A DNA stretch of 34,912 bases from CAWVWD01 sp965662365 (GTDB lineage Bacteria > Bacteroidota > Bacteroidia > Chitinophagales > Saprospiraceae), in contig CBFIHR010000048.1 in the NCBI GenBank assembly GCA_965662365.1, positions 1 to 34,912 of the forward strand, read 5' to 3'. Under the pieces are notes generated by a model. That model had not been told where the DNA came from. It was given only the letters and a program-made list of their open reading frames with translations, and did not search any database. Every line of letters begins with the position of its first letter. Within the stretch, counting starts at the first letter, position 1. Position numbers and translations under genes: made by a program. Shown piece after piece: positions 1 to 8,033 of this stretch.

Positions 1-82
1 GATAATGGTAATTAACTGTTTGTTCGTTTTCGTTTTGATGTTTTGCATCTGATGGATTTAGCTGTTTTGAATAATCAAGCAT
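1..82 (-). CDS. Possible 5' end of a gene leaving the left edge
   Basis: On the minus strand an ATG at 82 opens a frame with no stop for the remaining 27 codons to the window edge. The visible peptide begins MLDYSKQLNPSDAKHQ and is polar, rich in Asn, Gln and His, with no signal peptide or membrane segment. It lies just downstream of the hairpin at 123-161 on the same strand as the YfhO-type gene, where a new gene could start. The family cannot be recognised from so short a piece, and a chance open frame of this length is possible. Confidence 0.35.
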   Translation of the reverse strand, partial: MLDYSKQLNPSDAKHQNENEQTVNYHY

Positions 83-122
83 ATTGAATTTTTCAGATTT
101 TTAATTTGATAAAAACCTACGA

Positions 123-161
123 AAAAGCCGTTAACTTGAATTATTCAAACTAACGGCTTTT
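123..161 (-). terminator. Hairpin terminator after the YfhO-type gene
   Basis: Two perfect 11-bp arms (AAAAGCCGTTA at 123-133 and its complement at 151-161) enclose a 17-nt loop that itself contains a TTGAA/TTCAA pair. Read on the minus strand the stem ends in a T run. It starts 22 bp past the stop of the gene ending at 184, as an intrinsic terminator would. Confidence 0.7.
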
Positions 162-183
162 CATTCATTTCAAATTCAAATGT

Positions 184-2823
184 TTATTTACGTCTCTTTT
201 TGTCAACTTTTCCTTTTCTGCGACGACTCTCTGTTTTTCTAACCGTTTTTTTCTCGGTCACAGGCGTTAGATCATCTACTTCGTAGTCGTCCTCTGAAGG
301 CTGACGATTTCTAAAGTAAAAGAACAAACCTCCGAAAGTTAGTAATAATACTAAACCTGAAGAGATATAGCCGATCGTAGAACCCGTATAGTAAGATTTT
401 GGCTCAAAACGCATTTCGAGTGTATGTGAGCCTTTCGGCAAACGCATCGCTCGTAAAATGTAGTTGGCTTTCATCAAACCATCAACTTTTTCATTATCAA
501 TGTAGACATTCCAACCTTTTTCAGCAGGGTAATATACTTCTGAAAATACAGCTAACTGGTCAGATGCAATATTATAGCTATACGTTAATTTTTCAGGTTC
601 GTAATCTGTCAAAGTAATCGTAGCTACAGGATCAGGTTTGATTTTTAAATCCTTGAGTTTATCCGCAAATTTCTTTTGGATAACGGCTTTGTTACGAGGC
701 TCTAAAGTTGATAAAGCCGACATTTCTGCATTGGCATCTTCTACGATTTCGTATTCGTTTACAAACCAAGCGTTACCTAAGTCTGTTTTCGTAGGAATCG
801 CTTGAACACCATTTTGTGGTGTGTTTTGTAGCACATACTTCGTGTTCATCATACCTAACAACTTCAATGTTTGAGGCGAGTTAGGATAAAAGTAATGATG
901 ATTCAACATATCTTGATAAAGCTGTAATTTTGCAGCATGATATCCCCCGATACTTCTGTGAAAATAAGAAGTCATCGAGTTGTTATAAGGATCAGGACGT
1001 TGCATACCTGGTCGCATTGCTAAATCCAATACTCGATAATGTGCCTCTGTATCTTTATTAGCCAACTGAATCGGTACCTCGCTCGGAAACGGTGTTACCG
1101 CTTGTTCTGCTACGATAGGATCACTGAAATTCTCCGAATTGATAAAACGCTTATCGACTAGCCACAAATCAATCAAAGCGACTAAAGCGACTAAGCCTAC
1201 GGCAACCGCCCATTTGATTTTTTTGGTAACAAATGCCCACAAAATACCTGCCGCAACACCAATCAAAGCGAATGAACGCAAAGCATCTTGCGACAATAAC
1301 GTTGCTCTATCGCTTCTTAATGCTGCTAATAATTCAGGGAATTGACCTAAGGCTTGTTCGTCACGTTCTGAGGTGAAACTCAACATTTCCATTGCACCCA
1401 TCAGCCAAGCGAATAATGCCAAACCGCCAGTGACCCCGGCAGCAATATATAGTGCTTTTAATTTTTCTTGTTGTGGAATACCTTTTCTTGCTATTTCGTG
1501 TAAACCCATGATACCCAATATAATCGCCAAAATATTGGTAATACCTAAAATCATAGTAATCGAACGGAACTTATTGAACATCGGGACGATATCGACTAAT
1601 AGATAATTGAATGCCGCAAAGTTCTTACCCCAAGCGATAAATATGGTGAAAATAATTGAAGTCAATAACCACCATTTTAAGCGATTTTTAACGAGTACAG
1701 CACCCAACATGAACAAGAAAATCACTACTGCACCAAAATAAACAGGACCAGACGTGAAAGGTTGTTCTCCCCAATAATGTCTTGTTGAACGTGCTAATTG
1801 TTGTAAAACTTGCTGCTGTTGTTCAGGAGCAGCCCGTTGAATCGTCTGCTGCACGGCTGCGTAAGAAGCGCTGCTTGGATCGCTATAAAATATTTCATTA
1901 CTTGAGCCACCTCTTGCATTCGGAACTAAGAAATTCATCGTTTCACCGATGCCGTAACTCCAATTGAAGATATAATCTTTATCCAAACCTTCTTTTGCTG
2001 TATTTGTAGTTGAGGTAGAATCCGCACCTGGAGGCAATAAGGTCAATTCTTTAACCCCACGTTGTGTTTCGGCAGTATATTCGTACGTTGTCCAAAGTGC
2101 AGCAGTATTGGCCAAAACACCTAACACCGCACTTATCGTAATAATACCGACTGCTTTCGCAAAATGCGGTAGTTTTTTATCTTTAATTGCCCAAACAAAT
2201 TCAAATATACCTAAAAATCCTAACACGATGACCATATAATAAGTCATCTGAACGTGATTGGCTAAGACTTGCATTGACATTCCGACACCGACTAATGCAC
2301 CTCCAATCAAGTATTTGCTTCGAAAAGCTAATAAGACACCTCCGATTACGAGCGGAATATAGGCGGTTGTGATGATTTTGGTCGAGTGACCTGCTTCAAA
2401 AAGGACAACATTATTGGTGGCTAAACCAAAAAATATTGCTCCTAAAAGCCCCAATTTCCAATCAACACCCAATGACATCATTAAGACATACATCATCATC
2501 ATTAATAAGAATGTTGCGGTGTGTGGCGAGAGAATACCTTGCCATAAAAGCAATGCGTTGTAAACATGACGAGTGAGGTTACTTTTTTTATCAAACAGGA
2601 TTTGATAAGTTGGCATCCCTCCAAACATGGAGTTTGTCCACAAAGGAACTTCTCCAGTTTTTGCTCGATGATTTCGTATTTCTGTTTGAGCACCTTTACT
2701 TTGTAAGTTATCCGATTGACTCAAAACCTTGCCGCTCAAAGCAGGTGAATAATAAGCAAAGGCCAGTATCATCATTACGAGTAATGCACCGATGTGCGGA
2801 AGCCAGTTGTTGTATTTAGACAT
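184..2823 (-). CDS. YfhO family multi-spanning membrane protein
   Basis: An 879-residue integral membrane protein. An N-terminal signal-anchor-like helix (about residues 9-30) is followed by many hydrophobic helices to roughly residue 550, then a long soluble, probably extracytoplasmic region (about 555-830), a last helix (about 835-860) and a highly basic tail ending KKRRK. Length and layout match the YfhO family, related to GT-C type glycosyltransferases, some of which modify cell-wall or teichoic polymers in Gram-positives. The role in Bacteroidota is unknown. The late region with PRNKAVIQKKF and YYPAEKGWNVYID is the part I associate most with the family. It stands alone, divergent from the SPFH gene, with its own terminator. 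Family call is firm; activity is not inferred. Confidence 0.85.
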   Translation of the reverse strand: MSKYNNWLPHIGALLVMMILAFAYYSPALSGKVLSQSDNLQSKGAQTEIRNHRAKTGEVPLWTNSMFGGMPTYQILFDKKSNLTRHVYNALLLWQGILSPHTATFLLMMMMYVLMMSLGVDWKLGLLGAIFFGLATNNVVLFEAGHSTKIITTAYIPLVIGGVLLAFRSKYLIGGALVGVGMSMQVLANHVQMTYYMVIVLGFLGIFEFVWAIKDKKLPHFAKAVGIITISAVLGVLANTAALWTTYEYTAETQRGVKELTLLPPGADSTSTTNTAKEGLDKDYIFNWSYGIGETMNFLVPNARGGSSNEIFYSDPSSASYAAVQQTIQRAAPEQQQQVLQQLARSTRHYWGEQPFTSGPVYFGAVVIFLFMLGAVLVKNRLKWWLLTSIIFTIFIAWGKNFAAFNYLLVDIVPMFNKFRSITMILGITNILAIILGIMGLHEIARKGIPQQEKLKALYIAAGVTGGLALFAWLMGAMEMLSFTSERDEQALGQFPELLAALRSDRATLLSQDALRSFALIGVAAGILWAFVTKKIKWAVAVGLVALVALIDLWLVDKRFINSENFSDPIVAEQAVTPFPSEVPIQLANKDTEAHYRVLDLAMRPGMQRPDPYNNSMTSYFHRSIGGYHAAKLQLYQDMLNHHYFYPNSPQTLKLLGMMNTKYVLQNTPQNGVQAIPTKTDLGNAWFVNEYEIVEDANAEMSALSTLEPRNKAVIQKKFADKLKDLKIKPDPVATITLTDYEPEKLTYSYNIASDQLAVFSEVYYPAEKGWNVYIDNEKVDGLMKANYILRAMRLPKGSHTLEMRFEPKSYYTGSTIGYISSGLVLLLTFGGLFFYFRNRQPSEDDYEVDDLTPVTEKKTVRKTESRRRKGKVDKKRRK

Positions 2824-3148
2824 GAATTTTATTTTTTCGGTTCTTTGGTTAAAAATTTATCAGTGATATAAACAATAGATTTTACCGATGAACAGCAAAT
2901 TTAAAACCTTTTACAAATTAATGGAAGAATTTGAAACAATTGTTAGAATTGTATTTACAATAATTATTTTGTTAATCGTTTTTTGATTGAAAAATCAGAT
3001 TTTGCCAAAATATTCATGATTTATTTATTTTATTTCAATATATATCTTGAATAATCACTATATTGCTAATTAGTCTTTAAAATTGTAGGTATTTGTTTAT
3101 GAAAATAAGCGTCAATTTTTAAAGCATTATTAACATAATTATTATAAA
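2824..3148. promoter_or_regulatory. Divergent intergenic region, YfhO-type and SPFH genes
   Basis: These 325 bp separate two divergent genes, so they must hold both promoters. The stretch is very AT-rich with short dyads such as ATTGTA...TACAAT near 2945-2965. I found no exact Bacteroidota -7 motif (TAnnTTTG) at a sensible distance and no convincing ORF or RNA. Confidence 0.3.
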
Positions 3149-4765
3149 ATGGGTAGCGAAGCAAAAATTGCTGTAGTAATATTATTGGTTGTCTTGGCGA
3201 TTGCCGTGTTCTATGGTATTTATCTATTTGTCAAACGGTATTACATCCGAATACCACCAAATCGGGCAGCGATCATCTTTGGTCGTCGTCATGAGATTCG
3301 TGATCCATTGACAGGCGAAACGAGGGTTAGAGGTTTTCGAATCGTAAAAGGTGGGGCAGCTTTAGTGATTCCACTTTTAGAAGAGGTTGAATATTTGGAT
3401 TTATCCAATAGAAAAATTGACTTGGAAGTAGCTGATATCCGAAGTCTAAATGGTGTGAAAGTAGATGTACAGGCGGTGGCGATTATTAGAATCGATACAG
3501 ATGAAACGTCTTTAGAAATATCTGCGACGCAATTTGGTAATATGGATAATAAGGATACGGATAGGATGATTCAAGATATTTTATTAAAGACCTTAGAAGG
3601 TCACTTTCGGACGATTATTTCCACGATGACTCCCGAAGATTTGTATCGAGATAGAAGTCAGTTTTCGCAAGAAGTACAACGCTCGGCGGGTAATCCTTTG
3701 GAAGGAATGGGAATGAAAATTGTCGATTTTACCATTAAGCGAGTGAGCGATAATGTGGATTATTTGAACTCGCTCGGTGTGCCGCCTGCGGAAGAGGAAA
3801 AGAAAAAAGCGGCTATTGCAAAGTCGATTGCAGAACGCCAAATCGTTGAGCAAGAAGCAGCCGATAGAGTGAAAGTTAGGGAAGCGGTTGAGCGTCAGAC
3901 AATTCAGGAAGAGCAGTCGAAAGGTAAGGAGGCGATTGAGTTGATTCAGGTGCAAGAACGGAGTAAAATTGCTAAAATCGAATCTGAAATTGCAAAAGTG
4001 AAAAGTGAAATCGAATGGATGCATAAAAAAATCACGTTGCAAGAAAAGGAAGACGAGCTGGAGTTGATTAAGGTAAAGTTTGATCAAAAACGAAAGGTTT
4101 TTGAAGCAGCCGGTAGCGAACAAGCGGCAAGACGAAAATCAAGAGAAATTCAAAATATCGCTCAAGCTGAAGCTGAAGCTATTCGCATGCGTGCCGAAGC
4201 TGAGGCGGAAGGTAAACGATTATTGGCGGAAGCCTACAAAGAACTCGATCCGACTGCCAAATTATTGTTAATTGTCGAGCAATTGCCGATGGTCTTGCAG
4301 TCCTTGTTAGGAGACGAAGGCTTGGCAAAAGTATTCGGTGAAATTGCGAAGCCAATTGGTAATATTGATAGTGTAAAAATCTATGATTTTGGAAATGGCG
4401 GCGGCGGAAATAGCGGTGGAAATGGCCCGATTGACCGCTTTGCGAATACTGCCCCGCAAATGTTGATGGGCATGGTTTCTAAGTTGAATGATATGGGAAT
4501 GGGGGACTTGTTACAACGAATTGGCCTGACTTCTGACGTGGTGCAAGACATGAGCAAAGCCGTCAAAACGGATATGAAAAAGGCAGCCGAAAAAACGGCA
4601 AAACCCGTCAAAATTAAAGATGTAAAAGTAGAACCCATCAAGGAAAAAACGCAAGCAGAGAAAAATAAAGTGGAGGAGGAGTTTGTGCCACACGAGGAGA
4701 TTAAAACTGGCGATACAGTTGAATTAGAAATTAAACCTAAGAAAAAGAAGAAGAAAAAAGAGTAG
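3149..4765 (+). CDS. SPFH/Band 7 flotillin-like membrane scaffold protein
   Basis: 538 residues. An N-terminal transmembrane helix (about 6-28) is followed by an SPFH/Band 7 domain (about 30-210), a long charged coiled coil (about 215-370) with the Ala/Glu-rich AEAEAIRMRAEAEAEG segment typical of flotillins, a conserved helical part (to about 415), a Gly/Asn linker near 416-425 and a disordered Lys/Glu-rich tail ending in eight lysines and a glutamate. Flotillins oligomerise on the inner membrane and organise membrane microdomains. The usual partner NfeD is not adjacent; the next gene on the same strand encodes a small four-helix membrane protein 115 bp downstream, which could be a partner (inference). 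The poly-Lys tail after the Gly linker is an unusual addition. Confidence 0.88.
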   Translation: MGSEAKIAVVILLVVLAIAVFYGIYLFVKRYYIRIPPNRAAIIFGRRHEIRDPLTGETRVRGFRIVKGGAALVIPLLEEVEYLDLSNRKIDLEVADIRSLNGVKVDVQAVAIIRIDTDETSLEISATQFGNMDNKDTDRMIQDILLKTLEGHFRTIISTMTPEDLYRDRSQFSQEVQRSAGNPLEGMGMKIVDFTIKRVSDNVDYLNSLGVPPAEEEKKKAAIAKSIAERQIVEQEAADRVKVREAVERQTIQEEQSKGKEAIELIQVQERSKIAKIESEIAKVKSEIEWMHKKITLQEKEDELELIKVKFDQKRKVFEAAGSEQAARRKSREIQNIAQAEAEAIRMRAEAEAEGKRLLAEAYKELDPTAKLLLIVEQLPMVLQSLLGDEGLAKVFGEIAKPIGNIDSVKIYDFGNGGGGNSGGNGPIDRFANTAPQMLMGMVSKLNDMGMGDLLQRIGLTSDVVQDMSKAVKTDMKKAAEKTAKPVKIKDVKVEPIKEKTQAEKNKVEEEFVPHEEIKTGDTVELEIKPKKKKKKKE

Positions 4766-4815
4766 TGATAACTCATAAATAGTACCATTTCTACTTATTG
4801 ATTCTTATCACTTAG

Positions 4816-4872
4816 ATGTAAAGTGTAAGGTGTGACGTCTTGCTGTTCATACCTTATACTTCACGCTTCAGA
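4816..4872. repeat. Intergenic inverted repeat with 7-bp internal period
   Basis: The left arm (4816-4839) is three 7-bp units of type GTAAAGT/GTAAGGT starting at 4818. The right arm (4849-4872) is three units of type ACCTTAT/ACTTCAC on the complementary pattern. The arms pair imperfectly around a 9-nt loop. The element fills most of the gap between the SPFH gene and the next membrane protein gene, ending 8 bp before its ATG, so it lies in the leader of that gene if the two are co-transcribed. Confidence 0.6.
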
Positions 4873-4880
4873 CCTAAAGA

Positions 4881-5306
4881 ATGCTTTCAGAAAAATTAGA
4901 TAATCTTAACTTTTTTAATGTTTTAATTTTAGTCCCTTGCTTTGTGGCGTTGCCAATTGTCGGTTGGGAAGTGTACGAAAGTTGGTATTTAAACCAACCG
5001 TTGGTTTGGACCGCTGAATTTACGTCAATGACGGTTTGTGCTGTTTTGGGTTCAATTGCAGGTTTGGGTATTTTCTTAAAACTCAAATGGGCGAGAATCA
5101 TTGCACTGGTTTTCTTTATTACAGGTATGCTGATTTGGTTTGTCATTTTTGCGATTGAGTTTTCGCACAAAGGCGGCAAAGCTCCGATGTTGACCTTACT
5201 TTTTATGATTTATGGGATTTGTATCTGTGTCTTGATTTTCTTTAATGGTAATTTAATGGACGATGAACTGAAACCTAAAGAATATCACGATATTTTGGAT
5301 AAGTGA
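4881..5306 (+). CDS. Four-helix inner membrane protein, unknown function
   Basis: 141 residues, with four hydrophobic segments at about 14-37, 47-68, 73-95 and 103-123 and short hydrophilic ends (MLSEKLDNLN at the start, a charged C-terminus ending HDILDK). I do not recognise a family. It follows the flotillin-like gene on the same strand with only a periodic inverted repeat between, so co-transcription is plausible but the element could separate them. No catalytic motif is visible. Confidence 0.75.
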   Translation: MLSEKLDNLNFFNVLILVPCFVALPIVGWEVYESWYLNQPLVWTAEFTSMTVCAVLGSIAGLGIFLKLKWARIIALVFFITGMLIWFVIFAIEFSHKGGKAPMLTLLFMIYGICICVLIFFNGNLMDDELKPKEYHDILDK

Positions 5307-5309
5307 ACT

Positions 5310-5425
5310 GGTTTCGTGTTGCGTGTTTGACGAATTGATGATAATTGTTGAAAAGTACAAAGAAGTAGAAAATCTGTCGTTAGTTTGTCAAACTCGTAAC
5401 TCGCAACTCGCAACTCGCAACTCGT
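5310..5425. repeat. 7-bp tandem repeat and inverted arm at the pabB 3' end
   Basis: Five tandem 7-bp units (AACTCGT or AACTCGC) run from 5391 to 5425. About 55 bp away, 5310-5331 carries a related heptad run in the opposite orientation: 5316-5331 pairs with 5387-5402 at 13 of 16 positions. The right arm lies inside the coding region of pabB, whose stop codon is at 5380-5382; the left arm begins just after the stop of the 141-aa membrane protein gene. The element therefore spans the convergent junction. Confidence 0.65.
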
Positions 5426-6720
5426 AAGGACTCAAACATCGCTTTTGCTTTAATCAAACATTCTTCATATTCGCTCTCAGCGTCTGAATCATAGACAATT
5501 GCACCACCTACTTGAACAGAAATATATTGCTGAATTGCATTATATAAAATACTGCGAATCACGACATTAAAGTCAAAATCGCCGTCGGGCGTAATGTATC
5601 CGATTGCTCCGGAGTATAATCCTCGTTTGGTCGCTTCGTATTGTTCGATGAGTTGCATACTCATTACCTTTGGTGCTCCTGTCATAGAACCCATCGGAAA
5701 AGCGTTTTTAATCGCATCGACAAAATGTTCGCCTTTCGGCAATGTTCCGACAACGGTCGAAATCATCTGATGGACTTGCTCAAAAGTATAAATTCTGAAA
5801 AGCTCTTCGACCTCAACGGTTCCAAATTGACAACTTTTCGCTAAATCATTACGCACTAAATCGACAATCATGACATTTTCGGCTCGGTTTTTTTCATCTT
5901 TGAAAAGTTCATCTCGGAGTTGTTCGTCGATTTTAGGATTACTGCTGCGTTTTGATGTACCTTTTATCGGTTGTGAAATTAGCTTTTGACCAACTTTTTT
6001 TAAAAATCGCTCTGGCGAACTGCTCAATGCAAACTTATTATCCCATTTGTAATAAGCCGAAAAAGGTGCTTTATTTTTTTGATTTAAAATATTGAAAATC
6101 TGTAATGGATTGATAACCGAATTGTTAGCATAAAATTCTTGACAAAAATTCATTTCATACACATCGCCTTCGATGATATGATTTTTGATATGATTAATGG
6201 TTTCTAAATAACGTTGTTTAGAGATTCGTGGAGTTAAATCAATAGATTTTTTAATTTTTTCACTTGAAAAGTCAGTATGTTGAATCGCTTGAAAGATTGA
6301 CAGGGGATTTTCAGTTGAGCGAATAATTACGGTGTTTTTATCGAATTGAATGACTGTTTTGGGTTGAAAAAAATGGAGTTTTGGTAGTTGAATATTATCA
6401 ACATTAGTAGAATCTAATTGTTCTACCTCGTTTTTTAAATCATAAGTCAAAAAGCCAAATAACCAGTCTTTCTTTTCCTCATAAAACTTTTTCAGTGCTG
6501 TAAAACTATTTGAAGTAGTCGTCAATTCATCTTTAGCACCAACTGCGAGTAAACATTCTTGTGAGTGATAAGGATAGTTTTCGTATCCGTTATTATCCAA
6601 AAAACAAACGATGTTTTCTAAATCTGCCCAAGCTAATGCCTTTTGCTTGAATGCTTGAAAATCGTAAATTTTGAAAGTGTCGGTTTGTACTTTATCGGTT
6701 GTTGTGACGTTCGTTATCAT
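5380..6720 (-). CDS. pabB: Aminodeoxychorismate synthase component I (PabB)
   Basis: 446 residues of the chorismate-binding family. It converts chorismate plus ammonia to 4-amino-4-deoxychorismate in folate (p-aminobenzoate) synthesis, working in the cytoplasm with an amidotransferase subunit (PabA/TrpG) that is not in this window. Visible motifs are PIKGT near residue 250, VDLVRNDLAK, GSMTGAPKV, then QVGGAIVYDSDAESEYEE near the end. The Lys in PIKGT is what separates PabB, which uses it for a covalent intermediate, from anthranilate synthase, which has PIAGT. The enzyme core ends near KAKAMFES; the last roughly 15 residues (LRVASCELRVTSLTN) are encoded by the 7-bp tandem repeat and are not part of the family fold. 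Confidence 0.9.
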   Translation of the reverse strand: MITNVTTTDKVQTDTFKIYDFQAFKQKALAWADLENIVCFLDNNGYENYPYHSQECLLAVGAKDELTTTSNSFTALKKFYEEKKDWLFGFLTYDLKNEVEQLDSTNVDNIQLPKLHFFQPKTVIQFDKNTVIIRSTENPLSIFQAIQHTDFSSEKIKKSIDLTPRISKQRYLETINHIKNHIIEGDVYEMNFCQEFYANNSVINPLQIFNILNQKNKAPFSAYYKWDNKFALSSSPERFLKKVGQKLISQPIKGTSKRSSNPKIDEQLRDELFKDEKNRAENVMIVDLVRNDLAKSCQFGTVEVEELFRIYTFEQVHQMISTVVGTLPKGEHFVDAIKNAFPMGSMTGAPKVMSMQLIEQYEATKRGLYSGAIGYITPDGDFDFNVVIRSILYNAIQQYISVQVGGAIVYDSDAESEYEECLIKAKAMFESLRVASCELRVTSLTN

Positions 6721-6748
6721 AATTTATAACTCAATTTTGAGCAAATGT

Positions 6749-6773
6749 CTATTATTTTGATTAAAAATAATAG
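6749..6773. promoter_or_regulatory. 10-bp hairpin in the pabB leader
   Basis: CTATTATTTT (6749-6758) and its exact complement (6764-6773) enclose a 5-nt loop, 29-53 bp upstream of the pabB ATG. It could be a leader hairpin or an operator, but such AT-rich dyads also arise by chance. Confidence 0.3.
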
Positions 6774-6863
6774 GAAACGTAACTGTTTTGAGGGTTTGAA
6801 TGTTCAAATATGCTGATTTTATCGGTCTCCCAAAACCTCGACTATAAACATCTAAAATTAAAA

Positions 6864-7607
6864 TTAGTGATATTTATGCCAACGATAAATAAATTTATAA
6901 CGACGGGCTAAGGTAGAATTTTGATGTAAAGTTTGTGGGGAATAGTTGATTGGACTTGCTAAAATCGTCATCATTCTGATTTTTTGGTCGGTTGAAGTTT
7001 TAGCGAAACTCTTATTGTAATAATGCAAACTCGCATCATTAAAACCATAAACGCCCTTGCCTAACTCTGCATAATTAATGTAAAGTTCGAGGATTCTATC
7101 TTTTCCCAAAATCAATTCTAACTCAAAAGTGATGATAAGTTCTAAGTATTTTCTCAAGTAAGTTCGGTGAGGTGTCAGAAATAAAGTTCTCGCCAGCTGT
7201 TGTGAAATCGTACTTCCGCCTTGTGCAGTGCGACCAACTTCTTGGTTTTTAGCTCTTGCTCTTTTGATAGCTTCTATATCAATTCCAAAATGCTTTCTAA
7301 AATTACCGTCCTCTAAATTAATTAAATCCAGTTGAAAGGTAGATGAAGTATTCCGTAAAGGGATAAACGACGGTTTTTTGGCTTGAAAACCATCACGGTA
7401 CAACATTAAAATCGTTACCGGTGGATTGGTGTTGATGTAAATAACAGAAATAATACCGATTAGCATCACAAAAATCAAATGAGCGTAAAGGATGACTTTG
7501 GTGATCATACGAAGCCAGTACCAAAGGTTTTTCTTTCTTTTGGGGGATGTTTGCATTGTATCCGAAGTGTTGATATTTCTATCGTGCGGGTTATTTTGAT
7601 TAGACAT
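6864..7607 (-). CDS. mtgA: Monofunctional peptidoglycan glycosyltransferase (MtgA)
   Basis: 247 residues, a family 51 glycosyltransferase that polymerises lipid II into glycan strands at the periplasmic face of the inner membrane. One membrane anchor lies at about 36-58. Family motifs are in order: EDGNFRKHFG at 99-108 (catalytic Glu99), GGSTISQQLARTLFL from 130 (motif II), then KYLELIITFELEL, and ILELYINYAELGKGVYG. There is no transpeptidase domain, so it is the monofunctional type rather than a class A PBP. The gene is preceded by a small membrane ORF on the same strand (7674-7778). Confidence 0.93.
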   Translation of the reverse strand: MSNQNNPHDRNINTSDTMQTSPKRKKNLWYWLRMITKVILYAHLIFVMLIGIISVIYINTNPPVTILMLYRDGFQAKKPSFIPLRNTSSTFQLDLINLEDGNFRKHFGIDIEAIKRARAKNQEVGRTAQGGSTISQQLARTLFLTPHRTYLRKYLELIITFELELILGKDRILELYINYAELGKGVYGFNDASLHYYNKSFAKTSTDQKIRMMTILASPINYSPQTLHQNSTLARRYKFIYRWHKYH

Positions 7608-7673
7608 ATTCTAATTTTCTTTGAATCCGAATCGAGTTATAAAACCCGTTAGAGTTTTGTAACTATTTATAAT

Positions 7674-7778
7674 TCATTTTTTACCTTTTTCTGTATAACT
7701 AATATATACAAACACGCTAACCATCATAAGTATTAAAGCGATTATTGCCTTGAAGGCGTTTGAATGATTGTCCATCAT
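7674..7778 (-). CDS. Small single-helix membrane protein (34 aa)
   Basis: On the minus strand an ATG-ATG pair at 7778/7775 opens a 34-codon frame ending in TGA at 7674-7676. The peptide has a short polar N-terminus (MMDNHSNAFK), one hydrophobic helix of about 18 residues (AIIALILMMVSVFVYI) and a basic end (TEKGKK). That is the layout of a bitopic microprotein with a cytoplasmic or periplasmic positive end. It lies 66 bp upstream of mtgA on the same strand, so it may share its transcript. I know no named family for it. Confidence 0.5.
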   Translation of the reverse strand: MMDNHSNAFKAIIALILMMVSVFVYISYTEKGKK

Positions 7779-8033
7779 AATGTATGACTGAAATTATGAA
7801 AAACAGTTGATACAACATATATGGTAAACGCCTACAAATCTAATTTTTTACAACTCGCTTTCCAATTTTTTTAAGATAAATGTTTGAATATCAAGTACAA
7901 AAATGTCAAAAAATCAAAAAAAATCAGTTCTTGAAAAAATTGTGATTTAGCATGCTGAACTTTTTAAGATAACTTATTTCTAATAAATTTATTAATTTCG
8001 TATTTAATTTGAATAAAAAATACCTGAGACTAT
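7779..8033. other. AT-rich spacer upstream of the CotH gene
   Basis: About 255 bp divergent between the small membrane ORF and the CotH-type gene. It must hold promoters for both directions. I see homopolymer A/T runs but no exact -7 motif, ORF, RNA or strong dyad. Confidence 0.3.

Noticed and set aside
3593..4123. Minus-strand frame of 176 codons inside the SPFH gene
   Set aside because: Rich in Phe and Leu as expected for the reverse of a Lys/Glu-rich coiled coil; the plus-strand gene explains it.
4381..4788. Minus-strand frame with a Phe run
   Set aside because: The Phe run is the complement of the poly-Lys tail of the SPFH protein; not a gene.
5391..5425. Heptad repeat as a CRISPR array
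   Set aside because: Units are 7 bp without spacers; a CRISPR repeat is much longer and alternates with unique spacers.
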